This document shows, piece by piece, positions 1-9,018 of a stretch of 64,000 bases of DNA; within the stretch, counting starts at the first letter, position 1; every line of letters begins with the position of its first letter. Made by a program: the position numbers and the translations under genes. The stretch comes from Enterovibrio norvegicus FF-33. GTDB taxonomy: Bacteria; Pseudomonadota; Gammaproteobacteria; Enterobacterales; Vibrionaceae. The stretch lies in assembly GCF_000286835.2 (NCBI RefSeq), contig NZ_AJYD02000038.1, positions 1,470,185-1,534,184 of the forward strand, read 5' to 3'. The notes below the pieces were generated by a model that saw nothing but the letters and a program-made list of their open reading frames with translations, had not been told where the DNA came from and searched no databases.

Positions 1-658
1 TTGGTGCATAAATAACGTCAGACTTAGAGGCAACAATTTGTGCCGCAGATTGCACGTCAGCACTTCTTAGCGCGGTACCTTCAACAACTTTCAGGCCTTG
101 TTGGTCTGCGGCTTCGCGGAGTAATTCAACCAGTGCGACGGCATTAGATTCGCCCGGGTTATATACCACACCAATGGTTGTCATGTTTGGAAGCAGTTCT
201 TTAGCCAAAGCCACGTGTTGAGCAACGGGAGAAAGATCAGATAAACCAGTGACATTGGCACTTGGTTTCGCCATATCTTTAATCAGTCTTGCGCCAACAG
301 GGTCGGTAACGGCAGTGAATACGACAGGAATAGATTTTGTGGCTGCAACCAATGCTTGAGCTGAAGGTGTGGCAATACCGACGAGAACATCAGGGCTTTC
401 ACCTACATATTGGCGAGCGATTTGTACCGCAATAGCAGGGTTGCCTTGAGCGGTTTGGTAAGAAAACTCGAGGTTTTCACCGTCAACATAGCCTTTCGCT
501 TTTAGACCATCTAACAGTCCTTGGCGCGTTGCATCAAGAGCAGGGTGTTCCACGATTTGTGAAACGGCGACTTTCGCTGTTTCTGCCGAGACCACAAAAG
601 GTGCAGTAAACAGTGTAGTGGCACAGCAAGCCGATAAAAGTAGTTTGGAAATGTTCAT
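1..658 (-). CDS. ABC transporter substrate-binding protein (partial, runs off window start)
   Basis: Periplasmic binding protein of the ABC_sub_bind family (PF04392; related to TrpX-type and other small-molecule binding proteins). The start is ATG at 658, preceded on the minus strand by AGGGAGAACGAG, a good ribosome binding site. The N-terminus is a cleavable signal peptide (MNISKLLLSACCATTLFTA). About 219 residues are visible, including stretches typical of the family such as VSQIVEHPALDATRQGL, DVLVGIATPSAQALV, PVVFTAVTDPVGA and TTIGVVYNPGESNA. The C-terminal part and any following permease and ATPase genes lie outside the window. The substrate cannot be told from sequence. Family assignment is firm. 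Confidence 0.85.
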   Translation of the reverse strand, partial: MNISKLLLSACCATTLFTAPFVVSAETAKVAVSQIVEHPALDATRQGLLDGLKAKGYVDGENLEFSYQTAQGNPAIAVQIARQYVGESPDVLVGIATPSAQALVAATKSIPVVFTAVTDPVGARLIKDMAKPSANVTGLSDLSPVAQHVALAKELLPNMTTIGVVYNPGESNAVALVELLREAADQQGLKVVEGTALRSADVQSAAQIVASKSDVIYAP

Positions 659-1410
659 CTCGTTCTCCCTGATAAGTGACAATTGGCAGCACACCAATCT
701 AGCTGTCACGTGTTAATCCATTGTTATATCCAAAATCCCGCGTTAAATCAGTCACTAAAGTTGCAGTCTAAGAGTGATGGTCAATAAAACGTAGTGCTTA
801 TATGCGCATATTTACTGTTAAACCTATGAATAAAATAGAGAAATATACAAAAGCTAAACTATACCCAATAATTTAAAATGTCGAACAATTAACCTTAATT
901 AAACTGATAATGTAGATATATAACTGGTTTTTGGTTGCAGGGTGGTGAATAGCTTGTCACATTGGAGTTTATGTGGAGGAGTGGGCTTTTTATGAAAAAG
1001 TTTGATCTTTGCAGGTTAACAGCGCAATTTTTACACTGTAAACCGAGTCAACGTATTCGCCCATTTCACAAATTAATTTTAGGCTGATATCACCTTTTGA
1101 CTTTGAAATGAAAGATCCTGCTCTCATTTACCAACACGCTTTGCAGCATTGGTGGAAATATAAGCATGTTTGTGGGGCAAGCCTAAAAGCAACACATTTA
1201 CTCTGCAATTATCTCTTTCTGCATATACTATTTCTCGCGATAGCCAGTCTCTGCGCCTAACTCAACACTTGTTAGGTGACATTACTACAAATCAATAATA
1301 TTGAGATTTGGCCAATTGGGGTAATGCGTTTACGAAAATGAGATACGAGATCGTGCGTGTGTCATTGCCCCCTGCATTGGAATAATTCTAGTTTGCTCGG
1401 AGGCACAAGG
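659..1410. other. Intergenic region between divergent ABC-binding-protein gene and nhaD
   Basis: About 750 bases with no long gene. The half next to the ABC gene (680-960) is AT-rich and probably carries its promoter. Two short plus-strand frames were noticed: 992-1087 (31 codons, with GGAGGAG upstream) and 1108-1260 (50 codons, listed separately). No riboswitch or clear operator was recognised. Confidence 0.6.
1108..1260 (+). CDS. Possible small hydrophobic protein (50 aa)
   Basis: ATG to TAA frame of 50 codons. It starts with a polar, aromatic-rich N-terminus (MKDPALIYQHALQHWWKY) and ends in a predicted membrane segment (LLCNYLFLHILFLAIASLC). Amino-acid usage looks protein-like. There is no convincing ribosome binding site (ttgactttgaa precedes the ATG) and no family was recognised. 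It could be an unannotated small membrane protein or a chance frame. Confidence 0.3.
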   Translation: MKDPALIYQHALQHWWKYKHVCGASLKATHLLCNYLFLHILFLAIASLCA

Positions 1411-2835
1411 ATGAAGCTTTTACTCGCGTTAGCATTGCTATTTTCTAGCAATGTGTTCGCATCTGGCAGTGATGCCAACTATCTCGATTTAACAGACTCA
1501 TACGTGGGTTATATCTCCCTTCTTATATTTGCAGCTGCTTACACTTTAGTGATGTTGGAAGAACAGCTGCACTTGAGAAAATCAAAACCTGTTTTGCTAG
1601 CCGCCGGTTTGATCTGGCTCCTGATCGGCTTTACTTATAGCCATTCTGGGGATATCGAGGTTGCTAAAGCCGCGATCGAACACAACCTATTGGAATACGC
1701 AGAGCTGATGCTTTTTCTGCTGGTTGCGATGACCTACATATCGGCCATGGAAGAGAGGCGCTTATTTGATGGCTTAAAAGCTTGGATCCTTGGAAAAGGA
1801 TATGACCTGCGGCAGTTATTCTGGATTACCGGCATTCTCTCATTCTTTATTTCTCCTATTGCCGATAACCTCACCACTGCGCTTCTCATGTGTACTGTGG
1901 TGATGAAAATAGGGGCAGACAACCCGCGCTTTATAAATATTGCGTGTATCAACATTGTTGTTGCTGCCAATGCAGGTGGGGCATTTAGTCCATTTGGCGA
2001 CATTACAACGCTAATGGTCTGGCAGGCGGGCATTGTGAACTTTACTGAGTTCGGTAGCTTGTTTATTCCATCAGTGGTCAACTATGTGATCCCTGCATTT
2101 ATCATGTCGTTGTTCATTCCTAAAGAACAACCCAATGTGGTTCAAGAGTTTGTCGACGTTAAGCGAGGTGCTAAGCGTATTGTCGTTTTGTTCTTACTCA
2201 CGATTGTCACTGCTGTTGGTTTCCATGGCCTTGTTCATTTCCCACCTGTCATCGGCATGATGATGGGTTTAGCTTACTTACAATTCTTTGGATTCTACCT
2301 CCGCAAAACCTTGCCTCGTTCTTTGGCAAGAAAGCGAGCAGAAGCGCAAGCTAAACATGATGAAGCAGCACTTAAACGCTTGGGCTCCGTGGTGCCGTTT
2401 GATGTGTTTCGAAGAGTGTCCCATGCGGAGTGGGATACGTTATTGTTTTTCTACGGCGTTGTGATGTGTGTAGGCGGCTTGAGTCTGATTGGCTATTTGA
2501 GCCTTGTTTCCAATGTTATGTATTTGGAATGGGACCCCATTTGGGCCAATACCATTGTGGGCTTACTTTCCGCTGTTGTAGACAACATTCCCGTGATGTT
2601 TGCGGTGCTAACGATGCAACCTGATATGTCACTTGGCAATTGGTTGTTGGTGACGTTGACGGCGGGTGTTGGTGGTAGCTTGCTATCACTAGGTTCAGCT
2701 GCCGGTGTGGCTTTGATGGGGCAGGCGAGAGGCATGTATACCTTCTTCGGTCACCTTAAGTGGGCGCCCGTTATTCTGTTAGGTTACGTCGCTTCTATCC
2801 TGACGCACCTAGTGATAAACAGCGCTGCTTTTTAG
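1411..2835 (+). CDS. nhaD: Na+/H+ antiporter NhaD
   Basis: Sodium:proton antiporter of the NhaD/ArsB-type ion transporter superfamily, which expels Na+ (and Li+) across the inner membrane in exchange for protons in alkaline or saline conditions. The protein is 474 aa. I chose ATG 1411 because CTCGGAGG lies just upstream and the product begins with a signal-like segment (MKLLLALALLFSSNVFA), as in other NhaD proteins; a GTG at 1357 would add 18 unlikely residues. About a dozen hydrophobic segments are visible, with the conserved ISPIADNLTTALLM and GGAFSPFGDITTLMVW regions and AVVDNIPVMFAVL near the C-terminus. It is a single-gene unit closed by the terminator at 2853-2881. Confidence 0.93.
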   Translation: MKLLLALALLFSSNVFASGSDANYLDLTDSYVGYISLLIFAAAYTLVMLEEQLHLRKSKPVLLAAGLIWLLIGFTYSHSGDIEVAKAAIEHNLLEYAELMLFLLVAMTYISAMEERRLFDGLKAWILGKGYDLRQLFWITGILSFFISPIADNLTTALLMCTVVMKIGADNPRFINIACINIVVAANAGGAFSPFGDITTLMVWQAGIVNFTEFGSLFIPSVVNYVIPAFIMSLFIPKEQPNVVQEFVDVKRGAKRIVVLFLLTIVTAVGFHGLVHFPPVIGMMMGLAYLQFFGFYLRKTLPRSLARKRAEAQAKHDEAALKRLGSVVPFDVFRRVSHAEWDTLLFFYGVVMCVGGLSLIGYLSLVSNVMYLEWDPIWANTIVGLLSAVVDNIPVMFAVLTMQPDMSLGNWLLVTLTAGVGGSLLSLGSAAGVALMGQARGMYTFFGHLKWAPVILLGYVASILTHLVINSAAF

Positions 2836-2852
2836 AAAATAGTGAAATAATC

Positions 2853-2881
2853 AAAGAGCGACCGAATAAGGTCGCTTTTTT
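2853..2881 (+). terminator. Rho-independent terminator after nhaD
   Basis: Inverted repeat AGCGACC (2857-2863) and GGTCGCT (2870-2876) with a 6-base loop, followed by a T tract. Confidence 0.85.
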
Positions 2882-2949
2882 GTGTTGAGCTATTGGCAGC
2901 AGTTTTGCAAAATAGACCCATTACGAATGGGTAACATATTGGAAATACA

Positions 2950-3408
2950 ATGATCTCGAAATGGGCAGTACGTTTTTATCAAATGGCGGAACTTGTCGGT
3001 TCATGGAGTAAAGACCCATCAACACAAGTCGGCGCTGTCATTACCAAAGGTAATCGCATCGTATCAGTGGGCTTTAATGGCTATCCACATGGTATATCGG
3101 ACAGTGCTGACACCGATGACCGCGAAATGAAACTGCTGAAAACGCTGCATGCAGAAGAGAATGCCATCTTGTTTGCTAAACGTGATTTGTTTGAGTGCGA
3201 AATTTGGGTCACGCACTTTCCTTGTCCAAATTGTGCGGCGAAAATTATTCAAACGGGCATGACCAAGGTATTTTGCCCAGAGCAGAGTGAAGATTTTCTG
3301 TCTCGATGGGGTGAGAAAATCAAAGTTAGCGCCGAGATGTTCGAACAAGCGGGGGTTGAGGTGAATTGGTTGCCGCTTGCAGAGCTTCCACCTAAACGTG
3401 ACGTGTGA
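2950..3408 (+). CDS. dCMP deaminase family zinc enzyme
   Basis: Cytidine/deoxycytidylate deaminase fold, 152 aa. Zinc ligands and the catalytic Glu are visible in HAEENA (His67, Glu69) and PCPNC (Cys92, Cys95). The N-terminal SWSKDPSTQVGAVI and GFNGYPHGI stretches are characteristic of dCMP deaminase rather than tRNA or free-cytidine deaminases. The expected reaction is dCMP to dUMP, feeding dTMP synthesis, in the cytoplasm. Vibrios and their phages both carry such genes; this copy sits in a chromosomal context between nhaD and ppiC. The exact substrate is inferred from family resemblance. Confidence 0.85.
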   Translation: MISKWAVRFYQMAELVGSWSKDPSTQVGAVITKGNRIVSVGFNGYPHGISDSADTDDREMKLLKTLHAEENAILFAKRDLFECEIWVTHFPCPNCAAKIIQTGMTKVFCPEQSEDFLSRWGEKIKVSAEMFEQAGVEVNWLPLAELPPKRDV

Positions 3409-3445
3409 CAGCGAGCGTGATATGGGTATAATCAGCGCCCATATC
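3405..3445 (+). promoter_or_regulatory. Predicted sigma-70 promoter for ppiC within an inverted repeat
   Basis: GTGACA (3405-3410), 16 bases, then TATAAT (3427-3432). The -10 box lies inside the loop of an inverted repeat, GATATGGG (3419-3426) with CCCATATC (3438-3445). It ends 27 bases before the ppiC start codon. Confidence 0.5.
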
Positions 3446-3472
3446 GAAATAGCAGTAGAATAGGGGTGCGTT

Positions 3473-3751
3473 ATGGCCAGCACTGCACATGCACTTCACA
3501 TTTTGGTGAAGCATAAAGAACAAGCTGATGACATCATGGCTCAGCTCAAGAAAGGCGCAAAATTTCAAACACTTGCGAAGAAATACTCTACGTGTCCGTC
3601 GGGTAAGAAAGGTGGTGATTTGGGTGAGTTTCGACGTGGGCAGATGGTGCCACAGTTTGATAAAATCTGCTTTACCGGAGAAGTATTGACCCCACACCTC
3701 GTGAAAACCAAGTTTGGTTGGCACGTTGTGAAGGTACTTTTTCGTACATAG
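3473..3751 (+). CDS. ppiC: Peptidyl-prolyl cis-trans isomerase PpiC (parvulin)
   Basis: Cytoplasmic single-domain parvulin, 92 aa (E. coli PpiC has 93), which catalyses cis-trans isomerisation of X-Pro bonds. Parvulin signatures are present: [47 protein letters not shown] and [10 protein letters not shown]. It starts at ATG 3473 after TAGGGGTGCGTT. The gene stands alone with its own predicted promoter and a terminator shared with the convergent gene downstream. Confidence 0.95.
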   Translation: MASTAHALHILVKHKEQADDIMAQLKKGAKFQTLAKKYSTCPSGKKGGDLGEFRRGQMVPQFDKICFTGEVLTPHLVKTKFGWHVVKVLFRT

Positions 3752-3798
3752 TTTTCAGTGTCAGAATGGTCAATGCGACCAGGACTGACATTTGGGCA

Positions 3799-3829
3799 AA
3801 AAAAGAGGTGACAATGTCACCTCTTTTTT
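3799..3829. terminator. Bidirectional terminator between ppiC and the convergent hypothetical gene
   Basis: GAGGTGAC (3805-3812), loop AAT, GTCACCTC (3816-3823), flanked by A and T tracts, so it can act on both strands. Confidence 0.85.
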
Positions 3830-3859
3830 ATATCTACAGTTTTAACGCTATATAACGAA

Positions 3860-4294
3860 TTACTTGGTGAAAATCTCACGGAATTCACGCTTCATTACTG
3901 GCTTCAAACGTGCTTGTTTTAGCTGTTTTGCCAAATCTTTCACACAGTTATGAAGCAGTTTGTCGAGCAAGCCTGCTTTGTAATCTTGTGTTTGCTCGTC
4001 AGTCATGTCGTCAAATTTCATGTCCTGAGCTTCAGTCATGAAATCGATACCTGCATAGCTTTGGCTTAGGCTAACCAGCGCATGGAATTGCTCGAAGTTA
4101 TCAAGAATGTTCTGCGCACTTGCTGGCATTGTATTCCAAGTTTCGCGAACAACGTCTTCTGATGCTTCATGAACAGACGCTAGCATGTTGAATAGCTCAA
4201 CTGGAACTTTTTCGTATTTGATAACTTGTTGAAGCTCTGCAGATAGATCTTCCAGGTTCACAGTTTCTAGAGTTGGGGTAGCTTGTTCAGACAT
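3860..4294 (-). CDS. Conserved hypothetical protein, possibly DUF3069 family
   Basis: 144-aa soluble, largely helical protein with an acidic N-terminal two thirds (LEDLSAELQQVIKYEKV, MKFDDMTDEQTQDY) and a basic C-terminal tail (LKQARLKPVMKREFREIF). No signal peptide or membrane segment. ATG 4294 is preceded on the minus strand by AGGAATTAAAGAG. It resembles an uncharacterised vibrio family that I recall as DUF3069, but this assignment is from memory and the function is unknown. Single gene between ppiC and the bactofilin gene. Confidence 0.7.
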   Translation of the reverse strand: MSEQATPTLETVNLEDLSAELQQVIKYEKVPVELFNMLASVHEASEDVVRETWNTMPASAQNILDNFEQFHALVSLSQSYAGIDFMTEAQDMKFDDMTDEQTQDYKAGLLDKLLHNCVKDLAKQLKQARLKPVMKREFREIFTK

Positions 4295-4409
4295 CTCTTT
4301 AATTCCTGATAATGCACAAAGCTGCGCATCCTATCTCGCTTGAAGGTGAAGTCAACAGAAGATAGCCAAATCGACTATCGAGTGTCGACGATTAAAGCAA
4401 TATAACGTG

Positions 4410-4826
4410 TTAGGCAGAAGCTTGCGTCTTTTTAGACTCAGACTTCGTCGTGTTATCTTCATTCACCACTGTCAGTGATGGCTCATCTTTTAGCTTGTTT
4501 TCGCCCATCAAACAGCCACCTTTTTCGATGGTGAGCTGCTCACTTTCGATTTGGCCTTTCATTTTGCCGTTGCCGAGAATATTAACTTCACGCGCAACGC
4601 ATGAGCCTTCGACGAAACCATTAATAGTGACGTGTTCGGCGTAAATGTCACCTTTAAAATGACCTGTTGAAGAGATGACAACATTGCGGGCACGGATGAT
4701 AGTACCTTCACCCTGACCATCGAACTGAATGTCACCGTCCAAATCAAACTCGCCAAAAACTCGGCATTGTTTCGCAACCAGTGACATCGACGGCATAGAC
4801 GCAGCGCTTTTACCAAACAGCCCCAT
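4410..4826 (-). CDS. Bactofilin (polymer-forming cytoskeletal protein)
   Basis: Bactofilin-domain protein (DUF583), 138 aa, expected to polymerise into filaments through a right-handed beta-helix core. The core spans roughly residues 15-110, with the repeating pattern GEFDLDGDIQFDGQGEG, VVISSTGHFKGDIYAEHV, INGFVEGSCVAREV and GNGKMKGQIESEQLTIEKGG. The C-terminal tail is polar and Ser/Lys-rich. I chose ATG 4826 because AAGGAG lies 6 bases upstream; an ATG at 4832 directly abuts the same AAGGAG. No membrane anchor is present. It may serve cell shape or surface organisation; its precise role is not shown. Confidence 0.88.
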   Translation of the reverse strand: MGLFGKSAASMPSMSLVAKQCRVFGEFDLDGDIQFDGQGEGTIIRARNVVISSTGHFKGDIYAEHVTINGFVEGSCVAREVNILGNGKMKGQIESEQLTIEKGGCLMGENKLKDEPSLTVVNEDNTTKSESKKTQASA

Positions 4827-5164
4827 TTTCATCTCCTTAAATCGCTTCCACACCAATGTGAGAGAAGTGACTACTACAAAATTAGAATATTGGTCGGATC
4901 TTATATGAATTTCTATTAATGACGTGACAAAAATTTTCGTGATTGAGGCGAAATCACATCGTTGCGACAAACTTGCAGGAGAGTGTTCGGTAATAATGAT
5001 GATTTTTCCAACGATTACTCGGGTATCCATGCTCAAAAAGGTAAATTGGTGAAATATCTACCAGTCGTCAGTGCCTTTTGCGCGTTTATCGACATAAGTG
5101 ATTGATGACCTGTCGGTTGATTGCTATAACCTCGAGTTATAAGGATTTATTCAGAGGCATTACC
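4827..5164. other. Divergent promoter region between bactofilin gene and yceH
   Basis: About 340 bases without a supported gene. It must hold both promoters. No operator or RNA element was recognised. Confidence 0.5.
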
Positions 5165-5791
5165 ATGGCGATTGAACTTACTCCCTACGAAGCGCGTGTT
5201 ATCGGCTGCTTGCTTGAAAAAGAAGTGACGACACCTGAACTTTACCCACTCACACTGAACAGCTTGACCACTGCGGCAAATCAGAAAAGTAATCGTGACC
5301 CAGTCTACTCACTGACTGATGCAGAAGTGATGGATACGGTTGAGCAACTGAAAGCGAAACGCATGGTCAGTGACGTGGAAGGTTTTGGTAGCCGAGTGAC
5401 CAAATATCAACACCGATTCTGCAACACAGAGTTTGGTACCTTGCAGTTTACGGTACAGCAGAAGGGCATTATTTGTGTACTTTTGCTCCGTGGACCACAA
5501 ACGCCAGGTGAACTTCGTACTCGTACTAACCGCCTGTGTGAATTCTCTGAGATGAAAGACGTGGAATCAGCGCTGGTAACCTTGATTGAAAAAGGGTACG
5601 TTGCGCAGCTTCCGCGTGAACCGGGTAAACGAGAAAGCCGATATACTCACCTTTTTAGTTCTGATACACCAGAAACGACAGCGTTTGTTGCTTCCACGGA
5701 AGTGGCAGATACTTCACTGACTACACGTGTTGAAGCGTTGGAGCGAGAAGTGGCGGAATTGAAAGCACTGGTCAATGAACTGCTTCAATAA
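5165..5791 (+). CDS. yceH: YceH family protein (DUF480/UPF0502)
   Basis: 208-aa cytoplasmic protein of the YceH family, which has a tandem winged-helix fold; cellular function is not established. The N-terminal signature [17 protein letters not shown] and the motif [14 protein letters not shown] are diagnostic. The middle has a second winged helix ([19 protein letters not shown]), and the C-terminus is a short heptad-like helix ([15 protein letters not shown]). I chose ATG 5165, the family start; GAGGCATTACC precedes it. It is followed after 29 bases by the GIY-YIG gene, and the two may be co-transcribed with yaeQ. Confidence 0.93.
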   Translation: MAIELTPYEARVIGCLLEKEVTTPELYPLTLNSLTTAANQKSNRDPVYSLTDAEVMDTVEQLKAKRMVSDVEGFGSRVTKYQHRFCNTEFGTLQFTVQQKGIICVLLLRGPQTPGELRTRTNRLCEFSEMKDVESALVTLIEKGYVAQLPREPGKRESRYTHLFSSDTPETTAFVASTEVADTSLTTRVEALEREVAELKALVNELLQ

Positions 5792-5820
5792 GACGCCGAA
5801 TAGCGAATTCGTTTAACCCG

Positions 5821-6144
5821 ATGGAATCAATACCTGCCGAGCAAACGCCCGACGATTTTCCTTCTTGGTCTGTTTACCTCATCCGAACACGAGACAACGC
5901 GCTCTACTGTGGTGTGACAACCGATGTAGAGCGGCGATTTGGCGAGCACCAAAAAAACGGCACGAAAACTGCTAAATATTTGAGAGGAAAACAACCTCTC
6001 ACGCTTGCTTGGTCTTATGAAGTAGGGAATAAGCAAAAGGCTATGTCGCTTGAGTGGAAAATAAAGCGGCTGACCAAGCGAGACAAAGAGCGCCTTTGCA
6101 CAGAAAGTGACCTTATCACGGTCTTATTTAACGACAGCATTTAA
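5821..6144 (+). CDS. GIY-YIG nuclease family protein (YhbQ-like)
   Basis: 107-aa single-domain GIY-YIG endonuclease-like protein. The two-part motif is VYL (residues 18-20) and YCG (29-31), followed by the catalytic Arg in DVERRFGEH and the metal-binding Glu in SLEWKIKRL (about residue 78). Small stand-alone members such as YhbQ are linked to DNA repair or to structured DNA substrates, but the substrate here is unknown. It lies 29 bases after yceH and 13 bases before yaeQ, so the three probably form one transcript. Confidence 0.87.
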   Translation: MESIPAEQTPDDFPSWSVYLIRTRDNALYCGVTTDVERRFGEHQKNGTKTAKYLRGKQPLTLAWSYEVGNKQKAMSLEWKIKRLTKRDKERLCTESDLITVLFNDSI

Positions 6145-6157
6145 TCTAGGAAATACC

Positions 6158-6706
6158 ATGGCACTTAAAGCAACGGTGTATAAAGCGTCAATTAACGTAG
6201 CAGATATGTCGAGAGGCGTGTACCTCGACCACGCTGTTACGTTGGCGCAGCACCCATCCGAAACGAATAAGCGCATGATGCTTCGTCTTCTTGCGTGGAC
6301 GTTATATGCGGATGAACGTTTGCAATTTACAAAAGGCCTGAGTGACGAATCAGAACCTGAGCTATGGATCAAAAATTATAGCGACGAGATTGAGCTTTGG
6401 GTTGAACTCGGTTTGCCGGATGAAAAGCGCCTGAAGAAAGCCTGTTCGCTGGCGAAAGACGTCGTGTTGTTCACCTACGATGATCACGCAGCGAGAGTGT
6501 GGAAAACGCAACTGTTAAACAAGTTACATCCCTTCAAGAATTTGACCGTGATTAATATCATGGATGAAGTGTTGGATGCGGCGGGGGCAAGTTTGTCTCG
6601 CAGCATGTCGATTCAGGCAACGATTGAAGATGATCAGGTATGGTTTTCAATTGGCGATACGGTGGTATCAATCCAACCTGAAATTTGGAAAACTGCAACC
6701 AACTAG
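6158..6706 (+). CDS. yaeQ: YaeQ family protein
   Basis: 182-aa YaeQ protein, a compact PD-(D/E)XK-like nuclease fold whose biological role is unsettled (an early link to RfaH suppression was not upheld). Typical features are MALKATVYKASINVADM at the start, RLLAWTLYADERLQFTKGL, ELWIKNYSDEIELWVELGLPDEKRLKKA and a C-terminal IQATIEDDQVWFSIG. ATG 6158 is preceded by CTAGGAAATACC. It ends 77 bases before the end of the convergent phosphodiesterase gene. Confidence 0.92.
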   Translation: MALKATVYKASINVADMSRGVYLDHAVTLAQHPSETNKRMMLRLLAWTLYADERLQFTKGLSDESEPELWIKNYSDEIELWVELGLPDEKRLKKACSLAKDVVLFTYDDHAARVWKTQLLNKLHPFKNLTVINIMDEVLDAAGASLSRSMSIQATIEDDQVWFSIGDTVVSIQPEIWKTATN

Positions 6707-6783
6707 CCAAAATGCTTTGCATTTTGCAGCTAAAAAAATAGTCATCAAGTCGTTCTGGCTGAAATGCGATGAAGCTGAAAAGA

Positions 6784-9018
6784 TTAAGAAGCCGGGTAGA
6801 GACGCCCGGCTCTTTGTTTCTTGAGCACCACCATTAAATCGTCTGCACTCATTGGTTCATAGTAAAAGTGACCTTGGGCGAAATTACAGCCGATATTTCT
6901 GAGCAATTCCTGTTGATCGATCGTTTCAACACCTTCCGCAACCACTTTCAATTGTAATAAGTTCGCCATGCTAACCACGGCCTGACATATGACTAAATCA
7001 TCTTTTGACTGGGGCAGGTCTTTAATGAAACCGCGGTCAATCTTGACGGTGTTGACAGGGAAGTGTTTGAGGTATGCCAACGAAGAGTACCCCGTGCCAA
7101 AATCATCAATGGCGAGACTAATGCCAGAGGCGGTCAGTCGATTAAGAATATGCTGGTTACGTTCAAGGTTTTCGATAAACACTTGTTCAGTGAGTTCGAT
7201 TTGTACTCGAGATGCGGGTATGTCATAGCGGTTCACAGAACGTATCACATAGTCAGCTAAATACCCGTCTTGAAATTCATGACCAGACACATTGATGGCA
7301 ATACATTTGGGCGCACAGCGCTCATCAAGCATTCTGGAAAACTCTTTCAACGCTGTATCAACAACCCAATGACCCAGGCGTTGCATCAAGCCTGTTTCTT
7401 CAGCGGTTTGAATAATGACATCCGTACTGATGGCGACGCCATTTTGAGACTCCCAACGAACTAAAGCTTCTACGCCGACAATCTGACGTGTCCGCAAATC
7501 AACTTGAGGTTGAAAATGCAGTTTTAGTTCATCATTATTGATCGCTTGTCGTATAGCTCGCTCAAGCTCTTTTTTACGATTCAGTTGCTCTTGCATGGTC
7601 TGGTTGTAAGCCACTACCTTACGGCTTCCTAAAGCTTTCGCTTTGTTCGCGGCAGTGTCGGCGTGGCGAAGCATGTCATCGGCGAGAAGTTCATTGTTGT
7701 AACGATAAGCGATACCTATTGCACAAGTTGTCAGAATGTCGTTGTCTTCGATGTAGAATTCTTCTTCCAAGCACATTCGCAGCTGATTGGCTTGCATTTC
7801 CGCTTCCAATTGCGACATACCCGCGCAGGCAACCATAAACTGGTCGTTCCTAATTCTGGCCAAAATTGCGTGGGGCGGCAGCACGGATTTGAACCGTTTC
7901 GCCGCTTCAAACAACAACTGGTCAGCCACCAGGTGTCCATACATATCATTGATTTCTTGAAATTTATCGAGTGACACACACATCAATACCATGTCGTGAT
8001 CTGAACGAAGGTTTCTATTTAAATATTGTTCCATGGCGAATCGATTAGGCAGATGCGTTTGTGGGTCGTGATTAGCGGTAAACTTGAGTTGCGCTTCAGC
8101 CTCTCGACGCTGTGTTATTTCTTCTTTAAGCATCGAGACCATGCTGGACTCAGCGCGTCTTCCGATAATATTGACTTCGAGTAGGTATAGAGACATGGCA
8201 ACCAATGCTGTGACCACAATTCCCGCAATGAAAATCAATATAGGCAGCGAAAAATAGGTGTGCTCTGCCTCTTTGCTTTGCCAAACAGTCAATTGCCATT
8301 GACCATTAAGCGCATTGAGTGCAACCGTATTCACCATCGCTCCAGCAGCAGTGGGAAGCTCTCCGATAAATGGTCTGGCTCCATCACTCAACACTAAGTT
8401 TTGTCCAGGGCGCAGAAATTCCGCCGCAATGGCTTCAACCATCATCTTGATGTTGTAACTGGCACCGAGATGACCGGCTATTTCACCATCAAACACAACG
8501 GGATGAAGCATTTCAATTGCCAATCTACCATTTGGGGCAGGATGAACCGTGGAGGTTGATAGTCTTGACAGCACAGGCATTGCGTTGAGTTTTACTGAAC
8601 TCGAGGCTTCCCAATTAGCGTTTGTCGGGTAGGGGGTAAAATTGGTTGGCGTTGTCCATTGGACGGTACTTTCTGCGTCAAGCCAGTACACGCCAGCGAA
8701 AAAAGGAAATGTTGAGCGAATCCCTGCCGTGGTTCGTTTCCAAACTCGGTCATCAATTTTGCCTTTATTCTGCAAGGTATTTGCAAGCCAAACCAAAAAA
8801 TAGGCTTCTTTTTGTAGGTTGACTTCGATGGCACGTTGAACTCGATTTATCTCAACGTTAAGCATGTGATTTTTAAGCTCGTGCTGACGTGATTGCGCGC
8901 TGTGGTAAAGCGTAAAGGTGAAAATGAGTATCAACGAACAAACAAGCGCAATAGCCGCTAAGGATGACAAGCGAGGAGAGTAGGGTGACTGCTCAGATGT
9001 TTGCTCGGTGTGGTACAT
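6784..9018 (-). CDS. Membrane c-di-GMP phosphodiesterase: periplasmic sensor, degenerate GGDEF, EAL
   Basis: About 744 aa. A first membrane helix (SLAAIALVCSLILIFTFTL) is followed by a roughly 220-residue periplasmic sensor region resembling CHASE-type domains, then a second helix (LPILIFIAGIVVTALVAMSL). The GGDEF domain starts near SLDKFQEINDMYGHLVADQ; its signature site reads RNDQF instead of GGDEF, so it is probably not a cyclase. The EAL domain is complete: VEALVRW, AINVSGHEF, IDDFGTGYSSLAYLKHFPV, KIDRGFI and VVAEGVET. The expected activity is c-di-GMP hydrolysis controlled by a periplasmic signal. The start is uncertain: ATG 9018 or an in-frame TTG 9030, neither with a clear ribosome binding site. 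Confidence 0.9.
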   Translation of the reverse strand: MYHTEQTSEQSPYSPRLSSLAAIALVCSLILIFTFTLYHSAQSRQHELKNHMLNVEINRVQRAIEVNLQKEAYFLVWLANTLQNKGKIDDRVWKRTTAGIRSTFPFFAGVYWLDAESTVQWTTPTNFTPYPTNANWEASSSVKLNAMPVLSRLSTSTVHPAPNGRLAIEMLHPVVFDGEIAGHLGASYNIKMMVEAIAAEFLRPGQNLVLSDGARPFIGELPTAAGAMVNTVALNALNGQWQLTVWQSKEAEHTYFSLPILIFIAGIVVTALVAMSLYLLEVNIIGRRAESSMVSMLKEEITQRREAEAQLKFTANHDPQTHLPNRFAMEQYLNRNLRSDHDMVLMCVSLDKFQEINDMYGHLVADQLLFEAAKRFKSVLPPHAILARIRNDQFMVACAGMSQLEAEMQANQLRMCLEEEFYIEDNDILTTCAIGIAYRYNNELLADDMLRHADTAANKAKALGSRKVVAYNQTMQEQLNRKKELERAIRQAINNDELKLHFQPQVDLRTRQIVGVEALVRWESQNGVAISTDVIIQTAEETGLMQRLGHWVVDTALKEFSRMLDERCAPKCIAINVSGHEFQDGYLADYVIRSVNRYDIPASRVQIELTEQVFIENLERNQHILNRLTASGISLAIDDFGTGYSSLAYLKHFPVNTVKIDRGFIKDLPQSKDDLVICQAVVSMANLLQLKVVAEGVETIDQQELLRNIGCNFAQGHFYYEPMSADDLMVVLKKQRAGRLYPAS
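6788..6815 (+). terminator. Likely yaeQ terminator overlapping the 3' end of the convergent gene
   Basis: GCCGGG (6791-6796) and CCCGGC (6805-6810) with an 8-base loop, then TCTTTGTTTC on the plus strand. The hairpin lies in the last codons of the minus-strand phosphodiesterase gene. Confidence 0.5.

Noticed and set aside
1734-2735. Several minus-strand open frames inside nhaD
   Set aside because: They lie opposite a clear membrane-protein gene, have no ribosome binding site and no recognisable product.
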